Part shown: one piece after another, positions 1 to 9,505 of the stretch
Layout: every line of letters begins with the position of its first letter
Numbering within the stretch: position 1 is the stretch's first letter
Source: Salinilacustrithrix flava
GTDB taxonomy: Bacteria; Actinomycetota; Acidimicrobiia; Acidimicrobiales; Salinilacustritrichaceae
Direction: 5' to 3'
Assembly: GCF_041228405.1 (NCBI RefSeq)
Contig: NZ_CP133888.1
Span: 558,001 to 622,000, forward strand
DNA length: 64,000 nucleotides
The notes under the pieces: model-generated
Seen by the model: the letters and a program-made list of their open reading frames with translations, nothing else
What the model was told of the DNA's origin: nothing
Database searches by the model: none
Translations under genes and position numbers: made by a program

Positions 1-1032
1 CGGGGCGTCCCCGGCGTGCCGGACGAGGTGGCCGAGGCCGACGACCTCCACCCGCTGCTCGCCCTCGGCCGGCGGGGCTGGGACGACCTGCACGGCGCGG
101 TCGACGAGCACCTGACCTCCGGACCGCCCACCGTGCCGGTCGCGGACCTCGAGGTCCGACTCCCCGTGGTGCCCGGCGACTACGTGGACTTCTACGCCTC
201 CGAGCACCACGCCACGAACCTCGGACGGATCCTGCGGCCGGGCGAGCAGGCCCTCCCCGACGCCTGGCGCCACCTGCCGATCGGGTACCACGGCCGGGCC
301 GGCTCGGTCGTCGTGTCCGGCACCCCGATCCGCCGACCCGTCGGCCTGGTCGGACCGGGCGAGCGACGGCCCTCCGCCCGGCTCGACCTCGAGCTGGAGC
401 TGGGCTTCCTCGTCGGCACGGGCGTCCCGATGGGCGAGGTGCTCGCACCCGACGACGCCGCCGACCACGTCTTCGGCGTGGCGCTGGTGAACGACTGGTC
501 GGCTCGCGACATCCAGGCCTTCGAGTACCGCCCGCTCGGCCCCTTCGCCGGGAAGAGCTTCGCCACCTCCGTCGCCGGGTGGGTGACCCCGCTGGCCGCA
601 CTGCCCCGCGCGCGGCCACCCGTGCAGGACCCCGCCCCGGACCCGGGGCTCGCCGCCGACGAGGACTGGGGTCTCGACCTCGAGGTCGCCTGGTCCCTGA
701 ACGGCACCGAGGTCGGGCGGACCAACGCCTGCCACCTGTGGTGGACATTCGCCCAGCAGCTCGCCCACCTCACCGCCAACGGCGCCGGGCTCCGCGCCGG
801 CGACCTGTTCGCCTCCGGCACCATCTCCGGTCCCGGCCCGGGCGCGGAGGGCTCGCTCATCGAGGCGGCCCGGAACGGCGCAGACCCCATCACCCTCGAC
901 GACGGCACCACCCGCGCCTGGTTGGAGGACGGCGACACCGTCACCCTCACCGGCAGCTGGCGAAGCGCCGAGGGCGTCGCCCACCTCGCCGAGGTCACCG
1001 GCACCATCGCAGCTGCCCAGGAGGTCCGCTGA
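1..1032 (+). CDS. fahA: fumarylacetoacetase, 5' end outside window
   Basis: Hydrolyses fumarylacetoacetate to fumarate and acetoacetate, the last step of homogentisate breakdown. The frame is open from base 1, so the true start lies upstream; 343 residues are visible. Family hallmarks are the YVDFY segment, the GYHGRAGS block near visible residue 95, the acidic LELEL pair, and NDWSARDIQ, which together hold the known Ca/Mg ligands (Asp, Glu, Glu, Asp) and the substrate pocket. The PLGPFAGKSF block follows, as expected. The stop overlaps the start of homogentisate dioxygenase (TGATG), so the two are co-translated in one catabolic operon. I see no broken motif. Confidence 0.95.
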   Translation, partial: RGVPGVPDEVAEADDLHPLLALGRRGWDDLHGAVDEHLTSGPPTVPVADLEVRLPVVPGDYVDFYASEHHATNLGRILRPGEQALPDAWRHLPIGYHGRAGSVVVSGTPIRRPVGLVGPGERRPSARLDLELELGFLVGTGVPMGEVLAPDDAADHVFGVALVNDWSARDIQAFEYRPLGPFAGKSFATSVAGWVTPLAALPRARPPVQDPAPDPGLAADEDWGLDLEVAWSLNGTEVGRTNACHLWWTFAQQLAHLTANGAGLRAGDLFASGTISGPGPGAEGSLIEAARNGADPITLDDGTTRAWLEDGDTVTLTGSWRSAEGVAHLAEVTGTIAAAQEVR

Positions 1033-2177
1033 TGCCCCACTACCGATCCGTCGGCACCGTGCCCCGCAAGCGACACACCAAGGCCTTCGACGCGGACGGC
1101 AACCGCCTGTTCGAGGAGCTGGTCGGCACCGAGGGGTTCTCCCGCGAGTCGGCCCTGCTGTACCACCGCTGCTCGCCTTCGGCGATCCTCGGCGTGGAGC
1201 CGGTGGACCCGCCAGACACCGGACCGGGCGGCGGCATCGGCCCCCGCCACTTCCGCACCGCCGACCTGCCCACGGACGCGGACCTGGTCACCGGTCGCCG
1301 GCGCCTGCTCGCCAACGCCGACGTCACCATCGCGTACGCCCGCACGTCGGCACCGTCGCCGCTGTACCGCTCGGTCGTGGGCGACGAGCTCGTCTACCTC
1401 CACGAGGGCTCGGCCCGGCTCGAGTCGGTGTTCGGATCGATGGACGTCAAGGCCGGCGACTACGTGGTCGTCCCGGCCGGCACGACCCACCGCTGGGTGC
1501 CGTCCAGCGACCTCGTCGCCGCGCTCGTCGTGGAGTCCAGCGGCCACGTCCGGATCCCGGACAAGTACCTGTCGCCCCACGGCCAGCTGCTGGAGGGCGC
1601 ACCGTTCTCCGAGCGCGACCTGCGCGGCCCCGACCGACCGGTGCGGGTCGAGGGCACCGATGTACCCGTGCTCGTGCGGACCCGGAGCGGCTGGATGCGG
1701 TACCGCCACGCCACGCACCCCTTCGACGTCGTCGGCTGGGACGGGTGCGTGTACCCCCACGCCCTCAGCATCCACGACTTCGAGCCGATCGTCGGCCGCA
1801 TCCACCAGCCGCCGCCGGTGCACCAGACCTGGGCGCTGCCGGGTGCGGTCGTGTGCTCCTTCGTCCCCCGCCCGTACGACTTCGACCCCGACGCCGTGCG
1901 GGTGCCCTACCACCACCACAACGTCGACAGCGACGAGGTGCTCTTCTACGCCGAGGGCGACTTCATGAGCCGGTCCGGCTCGGGCATCGGGCGCGGGTCG
2001 ATCTCGTTGCACCCCGCGGGCTTCGTGCACGGCCCCCAACCCGGCTCCTCGGACAAGGCCGACGCCGCCGACGGCACGAACGAGATCGCGGTGATGGTCG
2101 ACACGTTCCGGCCCCTCGAGGTGCTCGCCGACGCCGCCGACGTGGAGGACCCGGGCTACTCGTCGTCCTGGGGCTAG
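1032..2177 (+). CDS. hmgA: homogentisate 1,2-dioxygenase
   Basis: Opens the aromatic ring of homogentisate to maleylacetoacetate using non-haem Fe(II) and O2. The protein has 381 residues, shorter than the roughly 430-445 of human or Pseudomonas enzymes but with the cupin core intact. The C-terminal half has the iron-ligand region (HHHNVDSDE, then HPAGFVHGP). The ATG overlaps the fumarylacetoacetase stop, which fixes the start; longer in-frame extension upstream would run antisense to nothing but would overlap fahA out of frame. No maleylacetoacetate isomerase is seen in the window; it may lie upstream, or the pathway may be glutathione-independent. Confidence 0.95.
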   Translation: MPHYRSVGTVPRKRHTKAFDADGNRLFEELVGTEGFSRESALLYHRCSPSAILGVEPVDPPDTGPGGGIGPRHFRTADLPTDADLVTGRRRLLANADVTIAYARTSAPSPLYRSVVGDELVYLHEGSARLESVFGSMDVKAGDYVVVPAGTTHRWVPSSDLVAALVVESSGHVRIPDKYLSPHGQLLEGAPFSERDLRGPDRPVRVEGTDVPVLVRTRSGWMRYRHATHPFDVVGWDGCVYPHALSIHDFEPIVGRIHQPPPVHQTWALPGAVVCSFVPRPYDFDPDAVRVPYHHHNVDSDEVLFYAEGDFMSRSGSGIGRGSISLHPAGFVHGPQPGSSDKADAADGTNEIAVMVDTFRPLEVLADAADVEDPGYSSSWG

Positions 2178-2184
2178 CTAGCCG

Positions 2185-4734
2185 CTACTCGCTCACCACC
2201 GCCCGCAGCACGTCGAGCCGGGCCGCCCGTCGGGCGGGCAGGATCGCCGCCGCCACGCCGGCGAGGGCGGCAAGGACGACCACCCAGACCAGCGTGGCGA
2301 CCGGGATGGCGAAGACGGTGAGGCCCTCCTCGGCCAGGGCGGCGACCAGCGCCCACCCGAAGAAGATGCCGATGGCCAGGCCGAGGATCGCGCCCTGCAC
2401 GGCGATGATCACCGACTCCCACCGGATGGTCGAGCGCAGCTGGCGTCGGGTCATGCCGACCGCTCGGAGCACGCCGAGCTCCCGGGTCCGTTCGAAGATG
2501 GACAGGGCCAGCGTGTTCCCGATGCCGAGCAGGGCGATGATGATGGCCAGGGCGAGCATGGCGTACACGAGGCCGAGCATCTGGTCGACGAACGCGAGCT
2601 GCTCGGCCTTGTACTCGTTCTGGTCGAGCACCTTCGCGCCGGGGAACGCCGCCGCCTCCGCCTCCACCGCAGCGAGCACATCCTCCTGGGCGACCCCGTC
2701 CGCGCCCTTGATGAAGATCTGCGCGTCCAGCTGGTCGACGTAGTTCGCCTCGTAGGCGGCCTTGCCGAGCAGCCAGTCGCCGGCCGGCTGGTTCTCGCCG
2801 TAGATCAGCGCGACGGTCAGCTCCTGGGGGCCGGTGGCGACGAACGCCGCGTCGACGGTGTCGCCCACGGACAGCCCACGATCCTGCGCCACGTCCTCGA
2901 ACACGGCGATCGAGGTCGCGTCGAGATCGTCGGGCGAGCCGGCGACCGGCTCGACGTCGAACACGTCGAAGGTGGCCTCGTCGGCGGCGAGCAGGAACTC
3001 GACGGAACCGTCGACCTCGACGACGCCGCCTCGGACCCCGGCGGCCGTCTCGACCTCCGGGAGCGCGGCGACCCGCTCGGTCAGCTCGGGGGACATGCCC
3101 CCGCTGCCACCGAACTGCTGGGGCGAGGTGATGACGACGTCGCCGGTGAACGCCCGGTCGATCACGTCGTTGAACGAGGCCTTGGTGGACGAGGCGAAGA
3201 TGGTGATGAACGACACCAGGCCGACGCCGATCATCAGCGCGGCCGCGGTCGCCGCCGTGCGCTTCGGGCTCCGCATGGCGTTCTGGCGGGCCAGGTGCCC
3301 GGCGATCCCGCGGCTCTTGGCCAGCGGCCAACCGATCACCCGGCTCATCGGCAGGGACACGGTGCGGCCCAGCACCGAGACCCCGAAGAACACCACGATC
3401 GCCGAGCCGCCGACGATGGCCAGCCCGTTCGACGGCGACCCGAACAGGCCGTACAGCAGGCCGGCGGCGCCGAGGGCGAGGACGGCCACGCCGACCATGA
3501 TCCGCTCCTTGGAGCCGTAGCCGCTGCTGCTGACCTCGATGTCGCGCATCGCGGCGATCGGCGGCACCTTGCCCGCCTTGCGGGCGGGGGACACGGCCGA
3601 CACGACCGTCACGATGAGGCCGGCGCTGAAGGCGACCACGGCGGTGCCGAGGCCGAAGACCATCCCGCCGGCGGGGAGCGCCACGCCGAACGCGGTCAGC
3701 ATCGCCTTCAGGCCGGCGGCGATCACCACGCCGGCGCCGAGGCCGATGGCGGAGGCGATGATCCCGATGACGACGGCCTCGAGCAGGATCGACACCAGCA
3801 CCTGGCGGCGGCTGGCGCCGATGGCCCGCATGAGCGCGTGCTGCTTCGTGCGCTGCGCCACGGTGATGAAGAAGGTGTTGAAGATGGTGAACCCGCCGAC
3901 GAGCAGGGCCACCACGGCGAACACCATCATGAACTGGTCGAAGAACGCGGTGGCCTCGGCCATGGCGTCCTGGTTCTCCTGGATGAACTCGTCACCGGTG
4001 ATGGTCTCGAGCCCGCCCGGGACGATCGCCGCGATCCGCTCGACCAGCTCCTCCTGGGACACGCCCTCCTCGGCGGCGAGCGACACGCTGTCGACCTTGC
4101 CGACCTCGCCGAAGTGCTGCTGGGCCGCCTCGACGGTGAACAGCGAGAAGGAGGCGCCGCCCGGCGAGTCGGCGCCGGCGAAGGTGACCACGCCGCTGAC
4201 CGTCACGTCGATGGGTGCACCGTTCACGAGGACCTGCGCACGATCCCCGGCGGCGTAGCCGCCGTCCTCCGCGGTCTTGCGGTCGATGACCACCTCGTCC
4301 GCCGCGGCCGGGGCACGGCCCTCCTCGAGGGTCCAGGTGTTCAGCTCGTCCACCGGCCAGCTGGCACCCACCGTCGGCGGGCCCATCTCCGGCTGCCCGA
4401 CGGGGTCGCCGTCGCGGCCGATCACCTGGGCGACACCCCAGACGTCGGCCTGGGCCACGGCGACGCCGTCGACCGCAGCGAGCTGGTCCACGACGGCCTC
4501 GTCGATCCGGGGCCGGATCTCCGTGCCCTCGGGGGTCTCGATGACCGACGAGGAGCGCACCAGGGCATCGGTGCCCTCGTACGCGCTCGCGAACATGTCG
4601 TCCATGGTCTCGGCCATGGTGGCGCTGAGGATCATCGTGCCGCTCATGAACGCGACGCCGATGAGCACGGCGAGGCCGGTCGTGAGGAGGCGGAGCTTGT
4701 TCGCCGCCAGGTTTCGCAGGGTCGTGCGGAGCAC
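2185..4734 (-). CDS. MacB/FtsX-type ABC transporter permease, double module
   Basis: Membrane subunit of an ABC export or mechanotransmission system, partnered with the ATPase just upstream. The 849 residues form two MacB-PCD plus FtsX units. A first transmembrane helix lies near residues 12-35, an extracytoplasmic domain follows to about 240, and three helices lie near 268-385. A second helix and extracytoplasmic domain run to about 690, with three more helices at the end. This tandem layout is usual for actinobacterial exporters of the LolCDE/MacB class. The GTG start lies one base after the ATPase stop, so expression is coupled. The substrate cannot be read from sequence. Confidence 0.92.
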   Translation of the reverse strand: MLRTTLRNLAANKLRLLTTGLAVLIGVAFMSGTMILSATMAETMDDMFASAYEGTDALVRSSSVIETPEGTEIRPRIDEAVVDQLAAVDGVAVAQADVWGVAQVIGRDGDPVGQPEMGPPTVGASWPVDELNTWTLEEGRAPAAADEVVIDRKTAEDGGYAAGDRAQVLVNGAPIDVTVSGVVTFAGADSPGGASFSLFTVEAAQQHFGEVGKVDSVSLAAEEGVSQEELVERIAAIVPGGLETITGDEFIQENQDAMAEATAFFDQFMMVFAVVALLVGGFTIFNTFFITVAQRTKQHALMRAIGASRRQVLVSILLEAVVIGIIASAIGLGAGVVIAAGLKAMLTAFGVALPAGGMVFGLGTAVVAFSAGLIVTVVSAVSPARKAGKVPPIAAMRDIEVSSSGYGSKERIMVGVAVLALGAAGLLYGLFGSPSNGLAIVGGSAIVVFFGVSVLGRTVSLPMSRVIGWPLAKSRGIAGHLARQNAMRSPKRTAATAAALMIGVGLVSFITIFASSTKASFNDVIDRAFTGDVVITSPQQFGGSGGMSPELTERVAALPEVETAAGVRGGVVEVDGSVEFLLAADEATFDVFDVEPVAGSPDDLDATSIAVFEDVAQDRGLSVGDTVDAAFVATGPQELTVALIYGENQPAGDWLLGKAAYEANYVDQLDAQIFIKGADGVAQEDVLAAVEAEAAAFPGAKVLDQNEYKAEQLAFVDQMLGLVYAMLALAIIIALLGIGNTLALSIFERTRELGVLRAVGMTRRQLRSTIRWESVIIAVQGAILGLAIGIFFGWALVAALAEEGLTVFAIPVATLVWVVVLAALAGVAAAILPARRAARLDVLRAVVSE

Positions 4735-4735
4735 C

Positions 4736-5506
4736 TCAGTCCCCGAACTGCTTCATGCGGTCGAGCACCCGCTCGGCCGTGGGTTGCACCATCTCGTCGA
4801 CGACCTTGCCGTCACCCAGGAAGACGATCCGGTCGGCGTAGGACGAGGCCACCGGGTCGTGGGTGACCATGACGATGGTCTGGCCGAAGTCGTCGACGGC
4901 GGCCCGCAGGAACTGCAGGACATCCGAGCCCGATCGGGAGTCCAGGTTGCCGGTGGGCTCGTCGGCGAAGATGATCCTCGGCTTGCTGGCGAGGGCCCGG
5001 GCGACCGCCACCCGCTGCTGCTGACCGCCCGACAGCTCGCTCGGCCGGTGATCGAGGCGGTCCTCCAGCCCGACGGTCCGCACGACCTCGTCGATCCAGT
5101 CCCGGTCGCCCTTGCGGCCGGCGAGCGCCAACGGGAGGGTGACGTTCTCGTCCGCGGTCAGGGTGGGCACCAGGTTGAACGCCTGGAACACGAAGCCGAC
5201 CTGATCCCGCCGCAGCACGGTCAGGTGGTTGTCGTCGAGGGTGCTCAGGTCCGTCTCGCCGATGTAGGCCGAGCCGGAGGTGAGCGTGTCGAGCCCGGCG
5301 ATGCAGTGCAGGAGGGTGGACTTCCCCGACCCGGACGGCCCCATGATCGCGGTGAACCGGCCGGTCTCGAAGCCGACGGTGACGTCGTCGAGCGCCCGGA
5401 CCTCGGTGGCGTCCTTGCCGTAGACCTTGGATGCGTGCACGGTGGAGGCGGCGAGGGGGACCTCCGCCACGCCCCGATCCGATGTCGAACGGTCGGTGAT
5501 CGTCAT
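4736..5506 (-). CDS. MacB-type ABC transporter ATP-binding protein
   Basis: ATPase that powers the adjacent FtsX-type permease. The 256-residue protein has Walker A GPSGSGKST at about 56-64, the Q-loop, the LSGGQQQRV signature and the Walker B FADEPTGNLDS typical of the MacB/LolD subfamily. I chose the ATG at 5506 because a GGGAG Shine-Dalgarno stands just before it. The frame stays open further upstream, but that sequence is low-complexity Ser/Ala/Arg and would run into the divergent promoter. First gene of a two-gene operon. Confidence 0.93.
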   Translation of the reverse strand: MTITDRSTSDRGVAEVPLAASTVHASKVYGKDATEVRALDDVTVGFETGRFTAIMGPSGSGKSTLLHCIAGLDTLTSGSAYIGETDLSTLDDNHLTVLRRDQVGFVFQAFNLVPTLTADENVTLPLALAGRKGDRDWIDEVVRTVGLEDRLDHRPSELSGGQQQRVAVARALASKPRIIFADEPTGNLDSRSGSDVLQFLRAAVDDFGQTIVMVTHDPVASSYADRIVFLGDGKVVDEMVQPTAERVLDRMKQFGD

Positions 5507-5580
5507 GGGTGCTCCCGCTGTGCTCGGGCTCGCATCACTCGAGCCGTGCCCCGATCGTGCGCTGTCGCACAAGCTCGTCG

Positions 5581-5586
5581 TAGGGT
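5581..5586 (+). promoter_or_regulatory. leaderless -10 box TAGGGT
   Basis: TAGGGT lies 8 bases before the ATG of the solute-binding lipoprotein at 5595, and no ribosome binding site is present between. The spacing fits a transcript that starts at or next to the start codon. Confidence 0.5.
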
Positions 5587-5594
5587 CCATCGTC

Positions 5595-6905
5595 ATGGTC
5601 CGCTCGGGCCGTCCGGCGCTGGCGGGCGTGCTGCTCCTCGTCGCTGCGCTCGGTCTCGCGGCGGCCGCGTGCAGTGGGGAGCCGCTCGACGCCGCAGACG
5701 ACCTGCGCGGCAGCGTGCTCGAGGTCACGGCGGTGTGGCAGGACGCCGAGGCCGACGCCTTCCGTCTCGTCCTCGACCGCTTCGAGGCCCGGACCGGCGC
5801 CACCGTCACCTTCACCTCGACCGAGGGCGCCGACATCGGCACCGTCCTGGACGATCGGCTGGCCGCGGACGACCCACCCGATGTCGCCGTGCTCCCGCAG
5901 CCCGCCCTGCTCGAGCGCTACGCCCGAGCCGGCGACATCGTGCCCGTGGGCGACGTCGTGGGCGAGGCGGTGCGGGCCGGCTGGGCTCCGGTCTGGGAGC
6001 GGCTCGGCACGGTGGACGGCGACCTGTACGGCGTCTGGTTCAAGGCCGCGAACAAGAGCCTGGTCTGGTACTCGCTCACCGCGTTCGAGGAAGCGGGCCT
6101 GGTGCCGCCGGCCGACCTCGACGGCCTGGACGCAGCCGCGGCGGCGCTCGCGACGCACGGCGTGCCGGCGTTCTCCCTTCCCGGCGTGCCCGGTGACGCC
6201 TGGGTCCTCACCGACTGGTTCGAGAACGTCTACCTGCGCTCCGCCGGGCCCGATCGCTACGACGCGCTCGCCGCACGTCGCATCCCGTGGACCGACCCGT
6301 CGGTGGTCGAGGCGCTGCGGGTGATGGCCTCGCTCCTCGACGCCGACCGCATCGCCCGGGATCCGGGCGCGACCTTCCCGGACTCGGTGGGCGATGTCTT
6401 CTCGTCGCGCCCCCGGGCTGCGATGGTGATGGAGGGCGACTTCGTGCCGGGGGTGCTCGGCGATCGCGGCCTGGCCCGCGTCGGCACCGACGTGGACGTC
6501 TTCGCCTTCCCCGGCCCGGAGCCCACGGACCGCGGCGTGGTCGTGGGTGGCGATGCGGCGGTGCTCATGCAGGCGTCCTCCGGAGGACGGGCCCTGCTCG
6601 AGTTCCTCGCCTCGACCGAGGCCGCGGAGGTGTGGGCGGGGCTCGGCGGGTTCATCTCCCCGAACCAGGAGGTGGATCTCGGCGCCTATCCGGACGTCCC
6701 CACCCGACGCATCGCCCGTGCCCTGCTCGAGGCAGGCGACCAGCTCCGATTCGACCTGTCCGACCTCCAGCCCGTCGCGTTCGGCGCGACCACCGGCGCC
6801 GGGCTCTGGGCCGAGCTCAGCACGTTCGTCGCCGATCCGACGGACGTGGAGGCGGCTGCGGATCGCATCGAGGCGGCAGCCGACGCCGCGTGGGCGGGAC
6901 GTTGA
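5595..6905 (+). CDS. extracellular solute-binding lipoprotein (carbohydrate type)
   Basis: Predicted lipid-anchored binding protein of an ABC importer, family 1 (sugar/polyol or similar). The 436 residues start with a positively charged n-region, a hydrophobic stretch and a lipobox ending at Cys26 (LAAAAC). The mature part has the usual two-lobe fold signatures: a conserved NKSLVWYS segment and a C-terminal GDAAVLMQ block. The ATG at 5595 gives a complete signal peptide and matches a TAGGGT box 8 bases upstream; the 56 in-frame codons before it do not look like protein. No permease or ATPase of this class is adjacent, so it is an orphan here. Confidence 0.85.
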   Translation: MVRSGRPALAGVLLLVAALGLAAAACSGEPLDAADDLRGSVLEVTAVWQDAEADAFRLVLDRFEARTGATVTFTSTEGADIGTVLDDRLAADDPPDVAVLPQPALLERYARAGDIVPVGDVVGEAVRAGWAPVWERLGTVDGDLYGVWFKAANKSLVWYSLTAFEEAGLVPPADLDGLDAAAAALATHGVPAFSLPGVPGDAWVLTDWFENVYLRSAGPDRYDALAARRIPWTDPSVVEALRVMASLLDADRIARDPGATFPDSVGDVFSSRPRAAMVMEGDFVPGVLGDRGLARVGTDVDVFAFPGPEPTDRGVVVGGDAAVLMQASSGGRALLEFLASTEAAEVWAGLGGFISPNQEVDLGAYPDVPTRRIARALLEAGDQLRFDLSDLQPVAFGATTGAGLWAELSTFVADPTDVEAAADRIEAAADAAWAGR

Positions 6906-6907
6906 GC

Positions 6908-6927
6908 CGACCGCCGATCAGCGGTCG
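6908..6927. terminator. small hairpin between convergent genes
   Basis: CGACCGC and GCGGTCG form a 7-base stem with a 6-base loop between the two convergent solute-binding genes, partly covering the stop of the minus-strand gene. No T-run follows, so this is only terminator-like. Confidence 0.35.
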
Positions 6928-7817
6928 ACCAGCCCCCGGCGGACGAGCCACGCCCGGGCCTCCGCCTCCGGGTCGGTGCCCGCGTTGGCCAGCCGCCAGT
7001 TCATGAGCCGAAGGCTCTCCGTGGTCAGCGCGGCCGACACCTCGTCGAGCGTCGCCCGGATCCGCGGGTCGGCCAAGGCCTCCGTGCGGACGACGGGGAC
7101 CACGTTGTCCGGCGGCTGGAGCCCGCGATCGTCGAGGAGCACGGTGATGCCATCCGCGGTGAGGGCAGCGTCGGTGCTGAAAAGGACCCCCACATCGATC
7201 ACGCCGTCGATCAGGGCGCGCCGCACCAGCACGGCGTCGGCGAAGGGCTCGAAGCCGGCGAAGTCCAGGCCGTACCGGGACTCGAGCCCAGGGAGGCAGC
7301 GCGGGCGCCGTGGGCACTCCGGCGGGCCGCCGAGGACGAAGCCGTCCGCGACCCCGACGAGGTCGCTCACCGTGCGCAGGTCGAGCTCCCGTGCGGCGTC
7401 GCCACGGACGGCGAGCACGTTCTCGTTGGAGGCCGAGGCCGGGTCCAGCACCGACACGCCCCACGGGTCGAGCGCCTCTGCCAGCGCGGCGAAGACGGCG
7501 TCGACGTCCCCACGCTCGACCTCGGAGCCCGGGGCGACGGCATCCAGGGCCGACCCGGCGTACTCCGGCACGACATCGACCAGGCCACCGCGCAGCGCAG
7601 GGAGCACCAGCTCGCGCTGGCCCAGCCCGAGCTGGCGGTGGACGGTCAGCCCCGACGCCTCGAGCGCCTGCGCGTAGATCTCGGCCACCAGCTCGCTCTC
7701 GGCGAAGCTGAACGAGGCGACGACCACACCGGGTCGAGCCGTGGGTCCCGGCCCGTCGTCACCGCCGCAGGCAGCCAGGAGCAGGAGCACCGCTGCTGCC
7801 ATCCCCCGCCATCGCAC
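6918..7817 (-). CDS. OpuAC/ProX-type osmoprotectant-binding lipoprotein
   Basis: Predicted substrate-binding lipoprotein of the glycine betaine/choline (QAT) class. The 299 residues carry a lipobox with Cys17 (LLAAC followed by GGDD) and the family start of the mature domain (ASFSFAESELVAEIYAQAL), then a VPEYAGSALDA block. The GTG at 7817 gives the complete signal peptide and sits 6 bases after GATACT on this strand; an ATG five codons inside is the alternative. No opuA permease or ATPase genes are nearby, so its transporter is encoded elsewhere or lost. It is convergent with the previous binding protein. Confidence 0.85.
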   Translation of the reverse strand: MRWRGMAAAVLLLLAACGGDDGPGPTARPGVVVASFSFAESELVAEIYAQALEASGLTVHRQLGLGQRELVLPALRGGLVDVVPEYAGSALDAVAPGSEVERGDVDAVFAALAEALDPWGVSVLDPASASNENVLAVRGDAARELDLRTVSDLVGVADGFVLGGPPECPRRPRCLPGLESRYGLDFAGFEPFADAVLVRRALIDGVIDVGVLFSTDAALTADGITVLLDDRGLQPPDNVVPVVRTEALADPRIRATLDEVSAALTTESLRLMNWRLANAGTDPEAEARAWLVRRGLVDR

Positions 7818-7823
7818 GGTCCT

Positions 7824-7829
7824 AGTATC
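7824..7829 (-). promoter_or_regulatory. leaderless -10 box GATACT
   Basis: On the minus strand GATACT stands 6 bases before the GTG at 7817. Only 26 bases separate this start codon from the divergent ATG at 7844, leaving no room for a normal 5' leader. Confidence 0.4.
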
Positions 7830-7843
7830 GCCACAGACCCGGG

Positions 7844-9505
7844 ATGGAAACGCCACCCACGCTCTCGCCGCGATCCCCGACACCCGGTGCGACCACCGCG
7901 CGGCGTCGGCCATCCGGGGAGGCGCCACCGCTGCCCCGCCCGGTCAGCACCGCCACCCGAGCGTCCGGCGCGCTGCTCGTCCTCGTCGCGATCGTCTCGG
8001 TGGCGCTGGGCACCGTCCGCGGCGTCCGCGCCATCACCCGAGCCGACCTGGCGGTGCTCGAGGCCCTCGAGGGGCTGCGGTGGGATCCCCTGGTGGAGGT
8101 GGCCGAGGTGGTGGTGACCCTCGGCTCGACCACCGCGTTCCGGGTGCTGGCGTGGACCGTCCTGCTCGTCCTCCTCGCGGTCCGCCGCTACCAGCACCTG
8201 TTCGCGACGCTCGCGCTGCTCCTGGTCGTGCCCCTCGTCGCTGCCCTCATCCGCGAGTCGGTGGGTCGGATGCGCCCGGCCGGCGTCGAGATCGTCGCCG
8301 GCTGGGACGGGTACGCGCACCCGTCACGCCCCGTCGGCCAGCTGGCGCTCGTGCTCACCATCGCCACCGTGGTCCTCGCACCCCACGGCCTCTGGCGGCG
8401 GCGCGCCGCCATGGTGACGGCCGGCGTCCTCGTCCTGGTCGTCGCCGCCCGGCTCTACACCGCCGTGGACCACCCCTCCGACGTGGCGGCATCCCTCGCC
8501 CTGGGTGTGGCCGCGCCGGTGCTGGCCCTGCACCTGCTGACACCGGAGGAGGCCTTCCCCGTCACCTACCGGCGCGGGGTGCGGGCACACCTCGACGTCG
8601 GCGGTCGCCGGGGGGAGGCGATCCGCCGGGCGTTCGCCTCCCAGCTCGACGTGGACGTCGTCGACGTCGTGCCGTTCGGGCTGCGCGGCAGCGCCGGATC
8701 CACGCCGTTGCGCGTCGCCACCCCGTCAGGCGCCCTGTTCGCCAAGCTCTACGCCGCCGTACACCTCCGGTCCGACCGCTGGTACAAGCTCGGCCGCACC
8801 GTCCGGTACGGCCGGCTCGAGGACGAGCGCCCGTTCAACTCGGTCCGCCGCCTCGTGCAGTACGAGGACCACATGCTCCGGCTCATGCGCGACGCCGGCG
8901 TCCCGACCGCGACACCCCACGGCATCGTGGAGATCACCCCGGAGCGGGAGTACCTCCTCGTCACCGAGCTGATCGAGGGTGCCACCCACCTCACCGATGG
9001 CACCGTGACCGACGACGTCGTCGACCAGGCCCTCGCCGTCGTCCGCACGATGTGGGACGCCGGGCTCGCGCACCGGGACATCAAGCCGTCGAACCTGCTG
9101 CTCGCCGACGGCAAGGTGCGGGTCATCGACGTGGCCTTCGCCGAGGTGCGGCCGAGCCCGTGGCGGCAGGCGGTGGACCTGGCGAACATGATGCTGACGC
9201 TGTCGCTGTGCGTCCCCCCGGCCCAGGTGTACGAGCGGGCGACGCGCGCGTTCACGCCCGACGAGATCGCCGAGGCCTTCGCCGCCACCCGTGCAGTGAC
9301 GATGCCGGCCCAGCTCCGGTCGATGCTCCGGGAGCAGGAGGGCGACCTGGTCGAGGAGCTCCGGCGGCTGGCGCCCCCGCGCCAGCCGGTGGCGATCCAG
9401 CGCTGGACGCTCCGTCGGGTGGGGCTCACCTTCGCCGCGCTGCTCGGCGCCGTGGTGGCCTTCGCCCTCGTGCTGGCCAACCTCGACCTGGCGGGCCTGC
9501 TGTGA
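7844..9505 (+). CDS. membrane PAP2-like domain fused to protein-kinase-like domain
   Basis: A 553-residue membrane protein. Residues about 40-215 are a PAP2-like multi-helix domain. Its first motif is present (RESVGRMRP), but the second lacks the PSGH histidine (HPSRPVGQ) and the third reads RLYTAVDHPSD, with Asp where the catalytic His belongs. Phosphatase activity is therefore doubtful. Residues about 235-480 are a kinase-like domain with HRDIKPSNLL near 409, but DVA in place of DFG. A last helix lies at about 525-550. Related actinobacterial proteins join such kinases to lysylphosphatidylglycerol-synthase-like flippase domains. A role in lipid or cell-wall carrier handling is inference. 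It overlaps the next gene (GTGA). Confidence 0.8.
   Translation: METPPTLSPRSPTPGATTARRRPSGEAPPLPRPVSTATRASGALLVLVAIVSVALGTVRGVRAITRADLAVLEALEGLRWDPLVEVAEVVVTLGSTTAFRVLAWTVLLVLLAVRRYQHLFATLALLLVVPLVAALIRESVGRMRPAGVEIVAGWDGYAHPSRPVGQLALVLTIATVVLAPHGLWRRRAAMVTAGVLVLVVAARLYTAVDHPSDVAASLALGVAAPVLALHLLTPEEAFPVTYRRGVRAHLDVGGRRGEAIRRAFASQLDVDVVDVVPFGLRGSAGSTPLRVATPSGALFAKLYAAVHLRSDRWYKLGRTVRYGRLEDERPFNSVRRLVQYEDHMLRLMRDAGVPTATPHGIVEITPEREYLLVTELIEGATHLTDGTVTDDVVDQALAVVRTMWDAGLAHRDIKPSNLLLADGKVRVIDVAFAEVRPSPWRQAVDLANMMLTLSLCVPPAQVYERATRAFTPDEIAEAFAATRAVTMPAQLRSMLREQEGDLVEELRRLAPPRQPVAIQRWTLRRVGLTFAALLGAVVAFALVLANLDLAGLL

Noticed and set aside
192..2039. Long minus-strand open frame antisense to fahA/hmgA
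   Set aside because: Mirror of the real catabolic genes in very GC-rich DNA; the translation is low-complexity Arg/Ala/Gly/Val with no domain.
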